Below, one piece after another: positions 1-8,998 of a stretch of DNA of 64,000 bases; the first letter of the stretch is position 1; each line of letters begins with the position of its first letter. Source of the DNA: Cryptomeria japonica (taxonomy: Eukaryota; Streptophyta; Pinopsida; Cupressales; Cupressaceae); assembly GCF_030272615.1 (NCBI RefSeq), contig NC_081412.1, positions 26,194,501 through 26,258,500 on the forward strand, written 5' to 3'. The notes under the pieces are model-generated. The model did no database searches. It was not told the origin of the DNA and worked only from the letters and a program-made list of their open reading frames with translations. The translations under genes and the position numbers were made by a program.

Positions 1-35
1 TAAGCTTAACCGCTTGAGGTAAAGATCTCAATCTA

Positions 36-1034
36 ATGATGAAGAGGGAAGGTCCAAAGTTTAACAGAGAAAATTTTAGTACATGGAAAGACAAAATGAA
101 GATATACATTAGAAGCATGGGTGCTCAACACTGGAGCTATGTTGAGACTGCCTATGTTGCTCCTACCGGTACCCTTACCGATGACCAAAAGAGAGAGATG
201 CAGGAGAATGGGCAAGTCATGGAAGCCCTAATTAGTAGTTTATCTAACATTGAGTTTATTGATGTTCAGGATAAGGTAAATCCCAAAGAGGTATGGGATA
301 CTCTTGAAAATATCTATGGCAGTGATGAGCATGTAAAACAAGCTAAGGAAGAAAGCCTTAGAGGGAAGTTTGAAGATATGCAGATGGTTGAAGGTGAGAC
401 CATTCAACAGTATGGAATAAGAATCAAAACCATTGTTGGAGATATCAAGAGTGTAGGTGGTAAAATAGAAGATGCCACTGTGGTAAGCAAAGTCCTGAGA
501 TCCCTTTTGCTGGTCTATGCAATAAGGGTTGCTTCTATTCAAGAGCTAAGATCAATAGACAAGACTAAGGTATCCCTAGACTCCATCATTGCAAAGTTGA
601 CAACCTATGAGCTAAATAGTTTCAATGGCGGTGTTCAAAAGACTGAATCAACTTTTAAAGCTTCTGTTGTAACATCCAGAAAAGGAAAAGAAGCTAGCAC
701 TAGTGGTGAACCAAGACAGGGAAGAGAAATGGATGATGAGGAGATTTTGATGGCATTTAAAGCTCTCCTTTCTAGGAAACTTCCTAAAGGAACCAACAAA
801 TACAGAGGTAAGCTACCTTTGAAATGCTTCTCTTGTAACCGGATAGGACATATTACTGTAAATTGTCCTAATGGTGACAACAAGGACAAACCGGAAAGGT
901 TCAAGAAATTCAAAGGAGGAAACCAAAGAAACTATTTGGTGGCAATTGATGAAGGTGTCACAAATGAAGAATCAGAGGATGAAGAAAATGAAGATATTGT
1001 GTTTTTTGCTGTCAAGGAGGCTCTTGTCTCCTAG
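36..1034 (+). CDS. gag: Copia-1 Gag (capsid and nucleocapsid)
   Basis: A 332-codon open frame beginning ATGATGAAGAGGGAAGG, the same start context as the Copia-2 gag. The N-terminal ~200 residues are the capsid-like part (UBN2/retrotran_gag type, with the FxxWKxxMKxYI motif near residue 15). A CCHC zinc knuckle (C264-x2-C267-x4-H272-x4-C277, CFSCNRIGHITVNC) binds RNA, followed by an acidic tail. In this family Gag and Pol normally form one frame. Here a TAG at 1032-1034 stops translation just before the protease, at a position where Copia-2 has a CGC codon. The frame continues open after the stop, so this is a single nonsense change, not a frameshift. Confidence 0.93.
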   Translation: MMKREGPKFNRENFSTWKDKMKIYIRSMGAQHWSYVETAYVAPTGTLTDDQKREMQENGQVMEALISSLSNIEFIDVQDKVNPKEVWDTLENIYGSDEHVKQAKEESLRGKFEDMQMVEGETIQQYGIRIKTIVGDIKSVGGKIEDATVVSKVLRSLLLVYAIRVASIQELRSIDKTKVSLDSIIAKLTTYELNSFNGGVQKTESTFKASVVTSRKGKEASTSGEPRQGREMDDEEILMAFKALLSRKLPKGTNKYRGKLPLKCFSCNRIGHITVNCPNGDNKDKPERFKKFKGGNQRNYLVAIDEGVTNEESEDEENEDIVFFAVKEALVS

Positions 1035-2411
1035 TTTGATAATTCCAATGAGTGGATCATTGACAGTGGCTGTTCTCACCATATGACTGGTGACTGGAGC
1101 AATTTTCTATCATTGGAGGAGTATGATGGTGGTGTGGTTCACTTTGGCAATGATGCACCATGCATGGTCAAAGGCAGAGGGTCCATCTCTCTGAATGGAA
1201 AGAGTAGTGCTGACAATGTGTATTGGGTTGATGGTCTTAGACACAACCTTCTAAGTGTTGCCCAATTGAATGATAGTGGCCTCACTCTGGAATTCAAGAA
1301 TGGAGTTTGTAGAATTAAAGGAAAGAATGGTGAATTGGTGGCCACCGACATGCAGACCAAAGGTAATCTATTTCAGCTGAATGCAAATATAAGTACATGT
1401 CTTATGGCTAAATTTGATGATAGCTGGATATGGCATATGAGACTCTGCCATGTAAACTTTGATAACATTGTGAAGGCTAGTAAGATCAAGGTAGTTAGAG
1501 GGTTACCGGTGCTAAGCAAATCGGATAATACCTTGTGCAGAAAGTGTCAATTGGGGAAAATGTCTTCCTCAACCTTTAAAGGTAAATCTTTAACTGCTGA
1601 CAACTTGCTTGATCTTGTGCATACTAATTTGTGTGGTCCTATGAAAACTATAAGTGTGCAAGGTGATAGGTACTTCATGATTCTCACTGATGGCTGCTCA
1701 AGAATGATGTGGGTCACATTCTTGAAAGACAAGTCTGAAGCCTTTATAAATTTCAAAGCTTTCAGAGCATTAGTGGAGAAGGAAAGCAGTAAAAGGATCA
1801 AGTGCTTGAGAACTGATCAAGGAGGGGAATTCACTTCCGGTGAATTCAACAAGTACTGTGATGAACATGGCATCAAGAGGCAATTGTCTACCCCCTGGAC
1901 TCCACAGCAGAATGGCCTAGCAGAGAGGAATAACCGGACTGTGGTTGAAGCAGCTAGAACCATGTTGATTCAAGGAAAGGTAGCTCACACCTTTTGGAGA
2001 GAAGCGGTGAGCACTGTAGTCTACACAATGAATTGGGTACTCATCAAGAAAGGTAAGGATAAAACTCCTTATGAGTATTGGACTAATAAGACACCTGTGG
2101 TCAGCTACTTTAGAGTGTTTGGTAGAAAATGTTACATCAAGAGGAGTGAACACCAGAGCAAATTTGATGCGAAATGTGATGAGGGAATATTCCTAGGATA
2201 TTCCACCAAGAGCAAAGCTCTCAAGTGTTTCAACAATAGGACTCAGAGAATTATGGAAAGCATCAATGTAAGAGTTAATGAAACCTCTAAGAAAACTAAG
2301 GAAACTGACAGTGAGCAAGCGGTAAACGAACCGGTTGCAACCTTCTGGGAACTGATTGATAGCCAACTGAGTACCAGTAACAATGTTCCTAAACCAACTG
2401 AGTACCAGTAA
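1035..2411 (+). pseudogene. pol: Copia-1 protease and integrase segment of Pol
   Basis: Same frame as gag, open from the TAG at 1032 to the stop at 2409. The protease has the DSG active site at 1062-1070 within IIDSGCSHHM. The integrase has an HHCC zinc finger (H near 1435 and CRKCQLGK near 1540) and the core motifs LRTDQGGEF (second Asp, near 1815) and QNGLAERNN (Glu, near 1910). The first catalytic Asp has been lost: the HTD.CGP motif reads HTNLCGP, codon AAT at 1626-1628, where Copia-2 keeps GAT. The frame ends because of the 31-bp tandem duplication at 2365-2426, which shifts the downstream frame by one. Confidence 0.92.
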
Positions 2412-2426
2412 CAATGTTCCTAAACC
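2365..2426 (+). repeat. 31-bp exact tandem duplication causing a frameshift
   Basis: Bases 2365-2395 are repeated exactly at 2396-2426; each unit begins AACTGAGTACC and ends CCTAAACC. Since 31 is not a multiple of three, the second unit is read in a shifted frame: the first frame terminates at 2411 and the RT frame is open from 2383. The same residues ([10 protein letters not shown]) therefore appear in both overlapping frames. The lesion lies in the linker between integrase and RT, so neither catalytic domain is cut. Confidence 0.95.
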
Positions 2427-4134
2427 GGCAAATGTAGATGTTGATACTGATGGAGATGAGGATGAAGAAGAAAAGCAAGAGGAATCTATCAAGACCATTC
2501 CTCGGTATGTCAAGCTGAATCATGATCCTAAGCAGATCATAGGAGATAAGGATGCAGGAATCCTTACAAGAAGAAAGGTCAGAGAAAACTCATGTATGAT
2601 CTCTGAATTTGAGCCTAAATCATTCAAAGAGGCACATAAGGATGAAGACTGGATCAAGGCAATGGAAGAGGAACTTGACCAGATAGAGAAAAATGGTACA
2701 TGGTCTTTGGTACCCAGAACGGAGCACAAAAATGTCATTGGTACTAAATGGGTTTTTAGAAATAAGCTGAATGAGGATGGCATAGTGATTAGGAACAAAG
2801 CCAGATTAGTGTGCAAAGGATATGCTCAAGAAGAAGGAGAAGACTATGGAGAAACCTTTGCTCCTGTAGCCAGATTGGAAGGAGTCTGTATGCTTCTTGC
2901 ATATGCATCTTTTAAAGGTTTCAAAGTATATCAAATGGATGTAAAATCGGCATTCCTAAATGGTGTACTTGAAGAGGAGGTATATATTGAGCAACCAGAT
3001 GGGTTTTCCCTATCTGAAGATAGTGACATGGTATGTAGGCTACATAAAGCTTTATATGGACTAAAGCAGGCACCTAGGGCATGGTATGAACATCTGCATT
3101 CTCATCTTGTGAAGATTGGATTTGAGAGAACAAGTGAAGATAGTAATATCTACTTGAAGTCTGAAGGAGATCAAATCTTGATCTGTGAGGTATTTGTTGA
3201 TGAAATTATCTTTGGTGGAGATGACAAGATGAGTCATGAGTTGTTAGATGAGATGAAGAAAGAGTTTGAAATGTCACTCATAGGGGAGATTAAATTCTTC
3301 ATTGGACTGCAGATCCAGCAGATGAAGGATGGAATCTTTATCACTCAATCCAAGTATGTCAAAGAGGTGTTGAAGACCTTTGGCATGGAAGATAGCAAAC
3401 CGGTTGGTACTCTGATGGTGACTGGTTGTAAACTATCTAAAGAAGATGACTCAGAATTGGTTGATGAGAAGGAATACTGATCAATGATTGGTAAGTTGCA
3501 TTATGTAGTGCATAGAAGACCAGATATTGCACATGCAGTTGGCATTACTACAAGATTCCAGAAAAGCCCAAGAGAATCTCACTTGGTTGTAGTCAAGCAG
3601 ATTCTTAGGTATCTGAAGGGAACTGTTGACTATGGATTGTGGTATCCTTATAGCAAGGATTTCAACTTGAAAGTATACACAGATGTTGATTGGGTAGGAA
3701 ATATAGATGACCAGAAAAGCACAACCGGTGGTGCATTCTTTCTTGGTGGTAGACTGGTCTCATGGATGAGTAAGAAGCAGAGTTGTATCTCTCAGTCTAC
3801 AGTGGAAGCAGAGTATGTTGCAGCTTTCATGAACTGCACTCAGACAATTTGGATGAAGCATGTATTAAATGGCTTCAAAGTTCCTGTATCTAAACCGGTA
3901 AGTATATTTTGTGACAATACTAGTGCAATTAATATCTCCAAGAATCTGTTTTTACATTCTAGAACCAAGCACTTTGAGCTTAAGTATCATTTCTTAAGGG
4001 AAAAGGTTCATAACAAAGAGATTGCACTGGAACATGTTTCCAGTAAGGAGCAGTTAGCAGACATATTCACCAAGCCTCTCCCAAAGACTACATTTATGTA
4101 CTTAAGAGGTGAATTAGGGGTGTTGCCCCTTTAG
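2383..4134 (+). pseudogene. pol: Copia-1 reverse transcriptase and RNase H segment of Pol
   Basis: One frame interrupted by a single TGA at 3478-3480, where Copia-2 has CGG. RT motifs in order: [20 protein letters not shown]-like block near 2800, [11 protein letters not shown] near 2935, [12 protein letters not shown] near 3055, and the catalytic box near 3193. That box reads FVDE (3193-3204) instead of the usual YVDD or FVDD, so the second catalytic Asp is Glu; Copia-2 keeps FVDD. The RNase H domain (3484-4134) shows DVDWVG near 3684, the STTGG block and the C-terminal DIFTKPL motif typical of copia Pol. The stop at 4132 lies just before the purine-rich 3' region. Confidence 0.92.
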
Positions 4135-4388
4135 GAGGTAAACTAAAAGCATATGCTCCACATCAGTCAGGTATTGCATAGTCAAATTTATTTTGGATTG
4201 ATGTGTTGAAGGATGCTACTCCTCAGGGGGAGCAGCATAATGGAATAGGGAAGCTTGTGCCTCCACTTTGGCATTGTTTCAAAGGGGGAGAAGATGTGAA
4301 GCGGAGAAGATATCTACAAAAATTGGGGGAGAAGATGTGAAGCGGAGAGATATCTTTGTATATTGTCATCAATGCCAAAGGAGGAGAT
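4135..4388 (+). other. Copia-1 3' untranslated region with purine-rich repeats and polypurine tract
   Basis: Non-coding stretch between Pol and the LTR. It holds repeated GGGGGAG purine blocks (near 4207, 4284 and 4325) and an imperfect ~41-bp tandem duplication (4284-4324, then 4325-4357) built around GGGGGAGAAGATGTGAAG. The probable plus-strand primer is AAAGGAGGAGA at 4377-4387, directly before the LTR. Copia-2 has the same arrangement at 12107-12407. Confidence 0.8.
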
Positions 4389-4941
4389 TGTTGGTATTAT
4401 GTGAACCGGTATGAGGACATAATGACATTGTATGTTGTCATTGATGTCAATATGCTGAAGAGGTGAGAACCGGCATATGAGAGAACTAGCATAACACTAT
4501 GAACCGAAATTTGTGCCAAAGTGAAGCGGTGTGCTTGTTCAAGGTGAATCAGCATATGGTTATGGGAACCGGCACATGGAAGCATTATATGACTACCGGT
4601 TGGTAGTCTCAACTTTAGGGTTTCCAGTTGAAGTGCTTCAAGCCTGTGTAGCTCAACCAGTGACATTGTGTGATGAGTTAGCATTGTAAAGAGGAACAGA
4701 TCATGTTGCCACGTCAGCCTTGTGCACGTGAAGGATCTTGCATGAAGGAGATTGTTCATATCTACCTCGGGAATGTGCAAAGTCTGTAAAATGGTGATAA
4801 CGTGTGATGGGTTATCAGCCGCCATGAAATCAGTGAAAATGGATGATGGAGAATGTCTTGAGATTGAATCAAGACTGTTGCAATTAATGGAGTGTTCTCA
4901 ACGGTCAGGATTGAACCGTTTGAATTCCTTAACCTAACAGG

Positions 4942-4988
4942 TTTAGGGTTTAGGGTTTATGCTACCGACCTATCTATTTTCCTATAAG
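4942..4988 (+). promoter_or_regulatory. Copia-1 LTR core promoter: telobox pair plus TATA motif
   Basis: TTTAGGGTTTAGGGTTTA at 4942-4959 is two and a half plant telomere units, the telobox motif of many plant promoters. TATAAG follows at 4983-4988 after a 23-bp gap. The same pair with 22-bp gaps is present in both Copia-2 LTRs, so the arrangement is conserved. Use as the retrotransposon promoter is an inference. Confidence 0.6.
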
Positions 4989-5212
4989 GTCGATGTTGTG
5001 TCTCTTTCTAAGGTTGTTAGCAAAAGTTGTGTGTGTGTATCCAAGAGAAGGGATACGTGATTCTTGTCAGACCAAAAGGAGATAAGTGATACCTGCAGAG
5101 TGTAAGTGCAGAAGGTGAAGAGGAGCTTAAGCGGATCTGCATTGGCATTGAGTGTTGTTACCAGATCATTGTAATACTTGTTGATCTCTAACCACCTCAA
5201 CAGTTGGAAAAT

Positions 5213-5380
5213 CCCTTAACAGGGTAGCCTTAACCGGCTTGTTGTAAATCCTTTAACAGGGTAATTCAAAGCTATTGAGTTTGAAATCCTTTAGCTATTG
5301 AGTTCTTGAAATCCTCTAACAAGGTAACCTTTAACAGGGTTTAACCCTTAACCGGGTATTCTAGCCATCCCTTAACTGGG
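5213..5380 (+). repeat. Array of short palindromic CCYTTAACNGGG units in Copia-1 LTR
   Basis: Six near-palindromic 12-mers: 5213, 5250, 5313, 5328, 5345 and 5369, for example CCCTTAACAGGG and CCCTTAACCGGG. They lie downstream of the TATA motif and would be transcribed as part of the R/U5 region. Degenerate equivalents occur at the matching places in the Copia-2 LTRs. Confidence 0.65.
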
Positions 5381-5911
5381 TGATCCCTAACAAGATCGGT
5401 TCCTAGTAGAACCTATTGTAATGTCTCTAACCGGACAAGGCTCCTAGCAGAGCGGACTTCTAAAGATTTCAAAAACAGCTTGTGGGTATTCATCCCCACC
5501 GTGGTTTTTCCTAGTTGGGTTTCCACGTGAAAAATATGTGTGTCATGTGTGATGCTTTTATCTTGTGATGCTTTCCTATTGTCTGTCAAGCATATGATGG
5601 TTCTGTGTTTTATGCCTGTCAATAAAACATGTTGAACTAGCCGTTATTATGATCTGATGATAGATTACCTGTTTATGCATAATAGTGAAATGTTAGTGTA
5701 GTCTTGAGTTGAGTGAAAAGCTAAGTGAGTAACCGGTTAATGCTTGTCTCAGTCATTCTTAGCTTTACCGATTGCACTCTGTTTCAAACCGGTGTCACTG
5801 TTTGCCAGTCATTTGAAGTGTCTGTTGTCAAGCCGGTTTAGGATTGTATTTTTGTTTGTACTAATTCACCCCCCCCCCTCTCAGTATCAGGTTAGTACTA
5901 TCTATTCATCA

Positions 5912-6493
5912 TTGAGTTATCAAATTTGAATACATGCTAAGGGGAGGGTAGCTCGATTGAGGAGTCATTACAAGGTTTTGACATTGTTGATAATGCTACT
6001 TTCGATATATGTTTTTTGAAATTAGTCGATGTATGTTTTTTGGAATGATTAATAGAAATATGCCCTATTTATCGATTAAAAAAATATTACACTACAAATT
6101 AATAATTAAATTTGAGATTAATTTTATTATTATAATTATAATTATATATATTTTAAAGTAAATTTGGCTCGTAAGAAAAATATATATTTTCACTATAAAA
6201 TTTGTTTTATATTATTATTATCTCTTTTATTTTATTAAAGTAAGAAATATAGTTAATATTACATAAATATAATTATACTAATATAAATTTAAAACAAGTG
6301 CCAAGTAGTGGCGAGTAAAAAAATGTGTTCTAATTTTTAATTATTATAATTTTGAATTGTAATAAATATATTTCTTTTAATTTTTAATTAATATAATATT
6401 GAATCATTGTTATTTTAAAATTATAGTAGTATAATAATATTTATGTAATATCAACTATAACTATTGCTTTAATAAAATAACATAAATAATTAT
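5912..6493. other. AT-rich repeat-derived flank between Copia-1 and unit A
   Basis: No coding potential. 6088-6220 is an inverted copy of the AT-rich block at 22640-22775, also present at 34240-34395. 6295-6490 matches 30945-31090 in direct orientation (shared ACAAGTGCCA and TGTTATTTTAAAATTA). This is a rearranged fragment of the window's dispersed AT-rich repeat family and is the original target in which unit A lies. Confidence 0.65.
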
Positions 6494-6542
6494 GACCCGT
6501 TCATGGGTTGGGAAGGGCTAATCCTTTTTCTAAGGATGGTAA
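6494..6542 (+). mobile_element. Unit A, 5' end piece (separated by Copia-2)
   Basis: Starts GACCCGTTCATGGG, which matches the TSD-defined 5' end of unit E (GACTCATTCATGGG, minus strand from 60966). Resemblance to the AT-rich repeat stops within a few bases of 6494. The reading frame here joins the RNase H frame that resumes at 13868 on the far side of Copia-2. The last five bases, GGTAA (6538-6542), are the target-site duplication of Copia-2. Confidence 0.7.
6538..6542. repeat. Copia-2 target-site duplication, left copy (GGTAA)
   Basis: GGTAA directly precedes the TGTTGG start of the 5' LTR and recurs at 13863-13867 after the 3' LTR. Five bases is the usual copia integrase duplication length. 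Confidence 0.9.
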
Positions 6543-7934
6543 TGTTGGCATATGATGAAGTGGTGATAGTGTATGTTGTCATTGGTGTCAATAAGTGAAC
6601 CAGTATATGATGCTCAAGTAGGTGAACCGGTATGAACCAGTGTGAAGACTGGAAGTGGCTATAGTCAACTAGGATGGTGTGAATCGGTGTCAAGGTTCAC
6701 AGTGTGACTACCGATTTGTAGTCTCAGTTCAGCTCGAGGGTTTCTAGTTTGGCGATCTTACTTGTGCGGTGCAACCGGTGACATTCTATGATGAGTTAGT
6801 TAAGAGATAAGGATGAGATCAAGATGCCATGTTAGTTATGTGCATGAGAAGAATCTCTTTGAGGATCTTGCACGCGAAATTTGAATGCATTGATTGTCTA
6901 CATCGGGAATGTGCATTTTCTTAGAGAAAAGCGCGTGATGGGTTACTATTTTCTAGATACGGTGAAGATCAGACGATGCAGAATGACTTGAGATCTATTT
7001 TAGATCATTTCACTCTATGCAACTATGTTTGGATGGTCAAGATTGGACTGCTTGTAATTGTAAACCTAAAATGTTTAGGGTTTAGGGTTTATGCTACCAA
7101 CCTAATTGTTGTCTATAAGGTCGGTGATGTTTGTTATTGTTTGTGTTGGAAAAAGATGTGTTTATGTCCACATGTTGAGATACTTGCCAAACAAGAGTGT
7201 GGAATCTGCAGAGTGTGATTGCAGAGGAGAGGAGTTGAAAAGGATCTGCCTAAGAAAGTAGTGTTGTTATTAGATCAGAGCTTTACCTGTTGACTTCTAA
7301 CCATTTCAACAGAAGAAAAATCCCTTGATTGGGTAGCTTTAATAGGCTTGTTGCAAATCCTCTAACCAGGTGACTCAAGTTCATTGAGTTCTTTAAATCC
7401 TCTAGAGAGGTAACCTTTAACATGGTTTATAGCCATCCCTTAATCGGGTGATCCCTAACAGGATCGGTCCTAATAGAACCTTATTGTAGAGTCTTTAACC
7501 GGACTAGGCTCCTAACAGAGTGGACTTCAAAAGAGTTCAAAACAAGCTTGTGGGTATTCATCCCCACCGTGGTTTTTCCCATTTGGGTTTCCACGTGAAA
7601 AATTTGTGTGTTATGGGTTGTGAGTTTTCATGTGATGATTGAGTAGTTTTTTATTAAAGTTGAATATGCAGTGCTAAATGATTGTGGTATTATTGATGCA
7701 ACTCATGCATGACTAAATTGGTAAAGTAGCTATCAAGATCTGAGATCTATTGAATGTTGTTTTAAGTACTTTTGGTTAACCGGTTTAGCTATCTTAAGCA
7801 TTTCTATTTAACTGGTATTGCTATGGTTAAGTACAATGGTATAAACAACCAGTTATCTATGTTAAGAGAGTGTCAAAATATTGAAGCAAGTTTTTGTCTG
7901 TACTGATTCAACCCCCCCTCGTCATTATTCATCA
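6543..7934 (+). repeat. Copia-2 5' LTR
   Basis: 1392 bp from TGTTGGCATATG to TTATTCATCA. It aligns with the 3' LTR but is shorter: about 40 bp around the C-rich run near 7911 and some bases in the palindrome array are missing. It holds the telobox and TATA pair (7074-7119) and the conserved TTTCCACGTG block near 7589. It is followed after two bases by the primer-binding site. Confidence 0.9.
7074..7119 (+). promoter_or_regulatory. Copia-2 5' LTR telobox and TATA motif
   Basis: TTTAGGGTTTAGGGTTTA at 7074-7091 and TATAAG at 7114-7119, 22-bp gap. Same layout as 4942-4988 and 12947-12992. Confidence 0.6.
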
Positions 7935-7936
7935 AT

Positions 7937-7948
7937 TCGTATTAGAGC
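7937..7948 (+). other. Copia-2 primer-binding site (initiator tRNA-Met type)
   Basis: TCGTATTAGAGC, two mismatches from TGGTATCAGAGC, the sequence complementary to the 3' end of plant initiator tRNA-Met used by most plant copia elements. It lies two bases after the 5' LTR end. Confidence 0.75.
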
Positions 7949-8005
7949 AACTTGAGGTCCTCGGTGATATAAGCTTAACCGCTTGAGGCAAAAGATCATG
8001 CTTTA

Positions 8006-8998
8006 ATGATGAAGAGGGAAGGTCCTAAGTTCAATAGGGATAACTTCAAAATATGGAAGAACAGAATGAAGATTTATATCAAGAGTTTGGGTGCTCAACA
8101 CTGGAGCTATGTTGAGAATGCCTATGTAATCCCCACTGGCACTCTAACCGATGATCAGAAAAGAGAGATTCACGAAAATGGGCAAGTCATGGAAGCCCTT
8201 ATTAGCAGCTTGTCCGATATTAAGTTTATTGATGTACAAGATAAGGACAATCCTAAGGATGCATGGGACACACTGGAAACCATTTATGGCGGTGATGAGC
8301 ATGTCAAGGAGGCTAAGGAAGAAAGCCTCAGAGGAAAATTTGAAGACATGAGGATGGTTGAAGAAGATGCCCTTAAGCAATATGGCATAAGGATCAAGAC
8401 TGTGGTTGGAGATATCAAGAGCACTGGTGGAACAATTGATGATGCCACTGTTGTTAGTAAAGTTTTGAGATTATTGTTATTGGTCTATGCAATTAGGGTT
8501 GCCACTATTCAGGAGCTAAGGTCTATCGAAAAAACAAAGGTATCTTTAGACTCTATTATTGCAAAGTTGACTGCATATGAATTGAATAGCTATGATGGTA
8601 GTGTTCAGAAGATAGAGTCAGCCTTTAGAGTATCTATTTCCTCTGCACCAACCAGAAAAGGAAAAGAGGTCAGCACCAGTTATGAATCCAGGCCAAGTAG
8701 AGATATGGATGATGAGGAGATTCTGATGGAGTTTGAAGCTCTTCTTGCCAAGAGACTTCCAAAAGGCATCGGAAAATACATAGGTAAGCTTCCTCTAAAA
8801 TGTTTTTCCTGCAATAAGATAGGACATATAGTTGTTAACTGTCCTAACAATGACAATAAGGATAAACTGGAAAGGTTTAGAAAGTATAAAGGAGGAGGTA
8901 GGAGAAATTGTCTTGTTGTAGTGGATGAAGGTGTTACCGATGAAGAATCTGAGGATGAAGAGAATGAGGACATAGTGTTTGTAGATGTAAAGGAATGA
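8006..8998 (+). CDS. gag: Copia-2 Gag
   Basis: 330 codons, open throughout, and closely similar to Copia-1 Gag from the shared start MMKREGPKFNR onward. It has the capsid-like N-terminal part, a CCHC knuckle CFSCNKIGHIVVNC near 8803-8844, and an acidic tail. The TGA at 8996 lies in a 15-base stretch absent from Copia-1, just ahead of the protease; the frame continues open beyond it. The intact gag stands in contrast to the heavily interrupted pol downstream. Confidence 0.92.
   Translation: MMKREGPKFNRDNFKIWKNRMKIYIKSLGAQHWSYVENAYVIPTGTLTDDQKREIHENGQVMEALISSLSDIKFIDVQDKDNPKDAWDTLETIYGGDEHVKEAKEESLRGKFEDMRMVEEDALKQYGIRIKTVVGDIKSTGGTIDDATVVSKVLRLLLLVYAIRVATIQELRSIEKTKVSLDSIIAKLTAYELNSYDGSVQKIESAFRVSISSAPTRKGKEVSTSYESRPSRDMDDEEILMEFEALLAKRLPKGIGKYIGKLPLKCFSCNKIGHIVVNCPNNDNKDKLERFRKYKGGGRRNCLVVVDEGVTDEESEDEENEDIVFVDVKE

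Larger units (their letters stand above)
1..5911 (+). mobile_element. Copia-1: Ty1/copia LTR retrotransposon, lacking its 5' LTR in this window
   Basis: The window opens in the leader between primer-binding site and gag: bases 1-50 match the leader of Copia-2 at 7971-8020. The order gag, protease, integrase, RT, RNase H, polypurine tract, LTR is that of Ty1/copia (integrase before RT). The 3' LTR starts TGTTGG at 4389 and ends near ...TTCATCA at 5911. The 5' LTR is outside the window, so no TSD or LTR age can be read. The coding region carries a TAG at 1032, a 31-bp duplication at 2396 and a TGA at 3478, so the copy is not autonomous. The exact lineage within plant copia elements was not determined; the ~1.5 kb LTRs and the conserved LTR motif GTGGTTTTTCC...TTTCCACGTG would suit a Tork/Angela-like group (inference). 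Confidence 0.95.
4389..5911 (+). repeat. Copia-1 3' LTR
   Basis: About 1523 bp, beginning TGTTGGTATT right after the polypurine tract and aligning along its length with the two Copia-2 LTRs. Shared landmarks are a telobox and TATA motif (4942-4988), an array of short palindromes (5213-5380) and the block GTGGGTATTCATCCCCACC...TTTCCACGTG (5481-5530), a conserved LTR element of plant copia elements. It ends near TTCATCA at 5911; that end is set by comparison with Copia-2 and could be off by about 10 bp. Confidence 0.88.

Noticed and set aside
4942-4959. True interstitial telomere in the copia LTR
   Set aside because: Only two and a half units, at a fixed place in three LTRs; better read as a promoter telobox.
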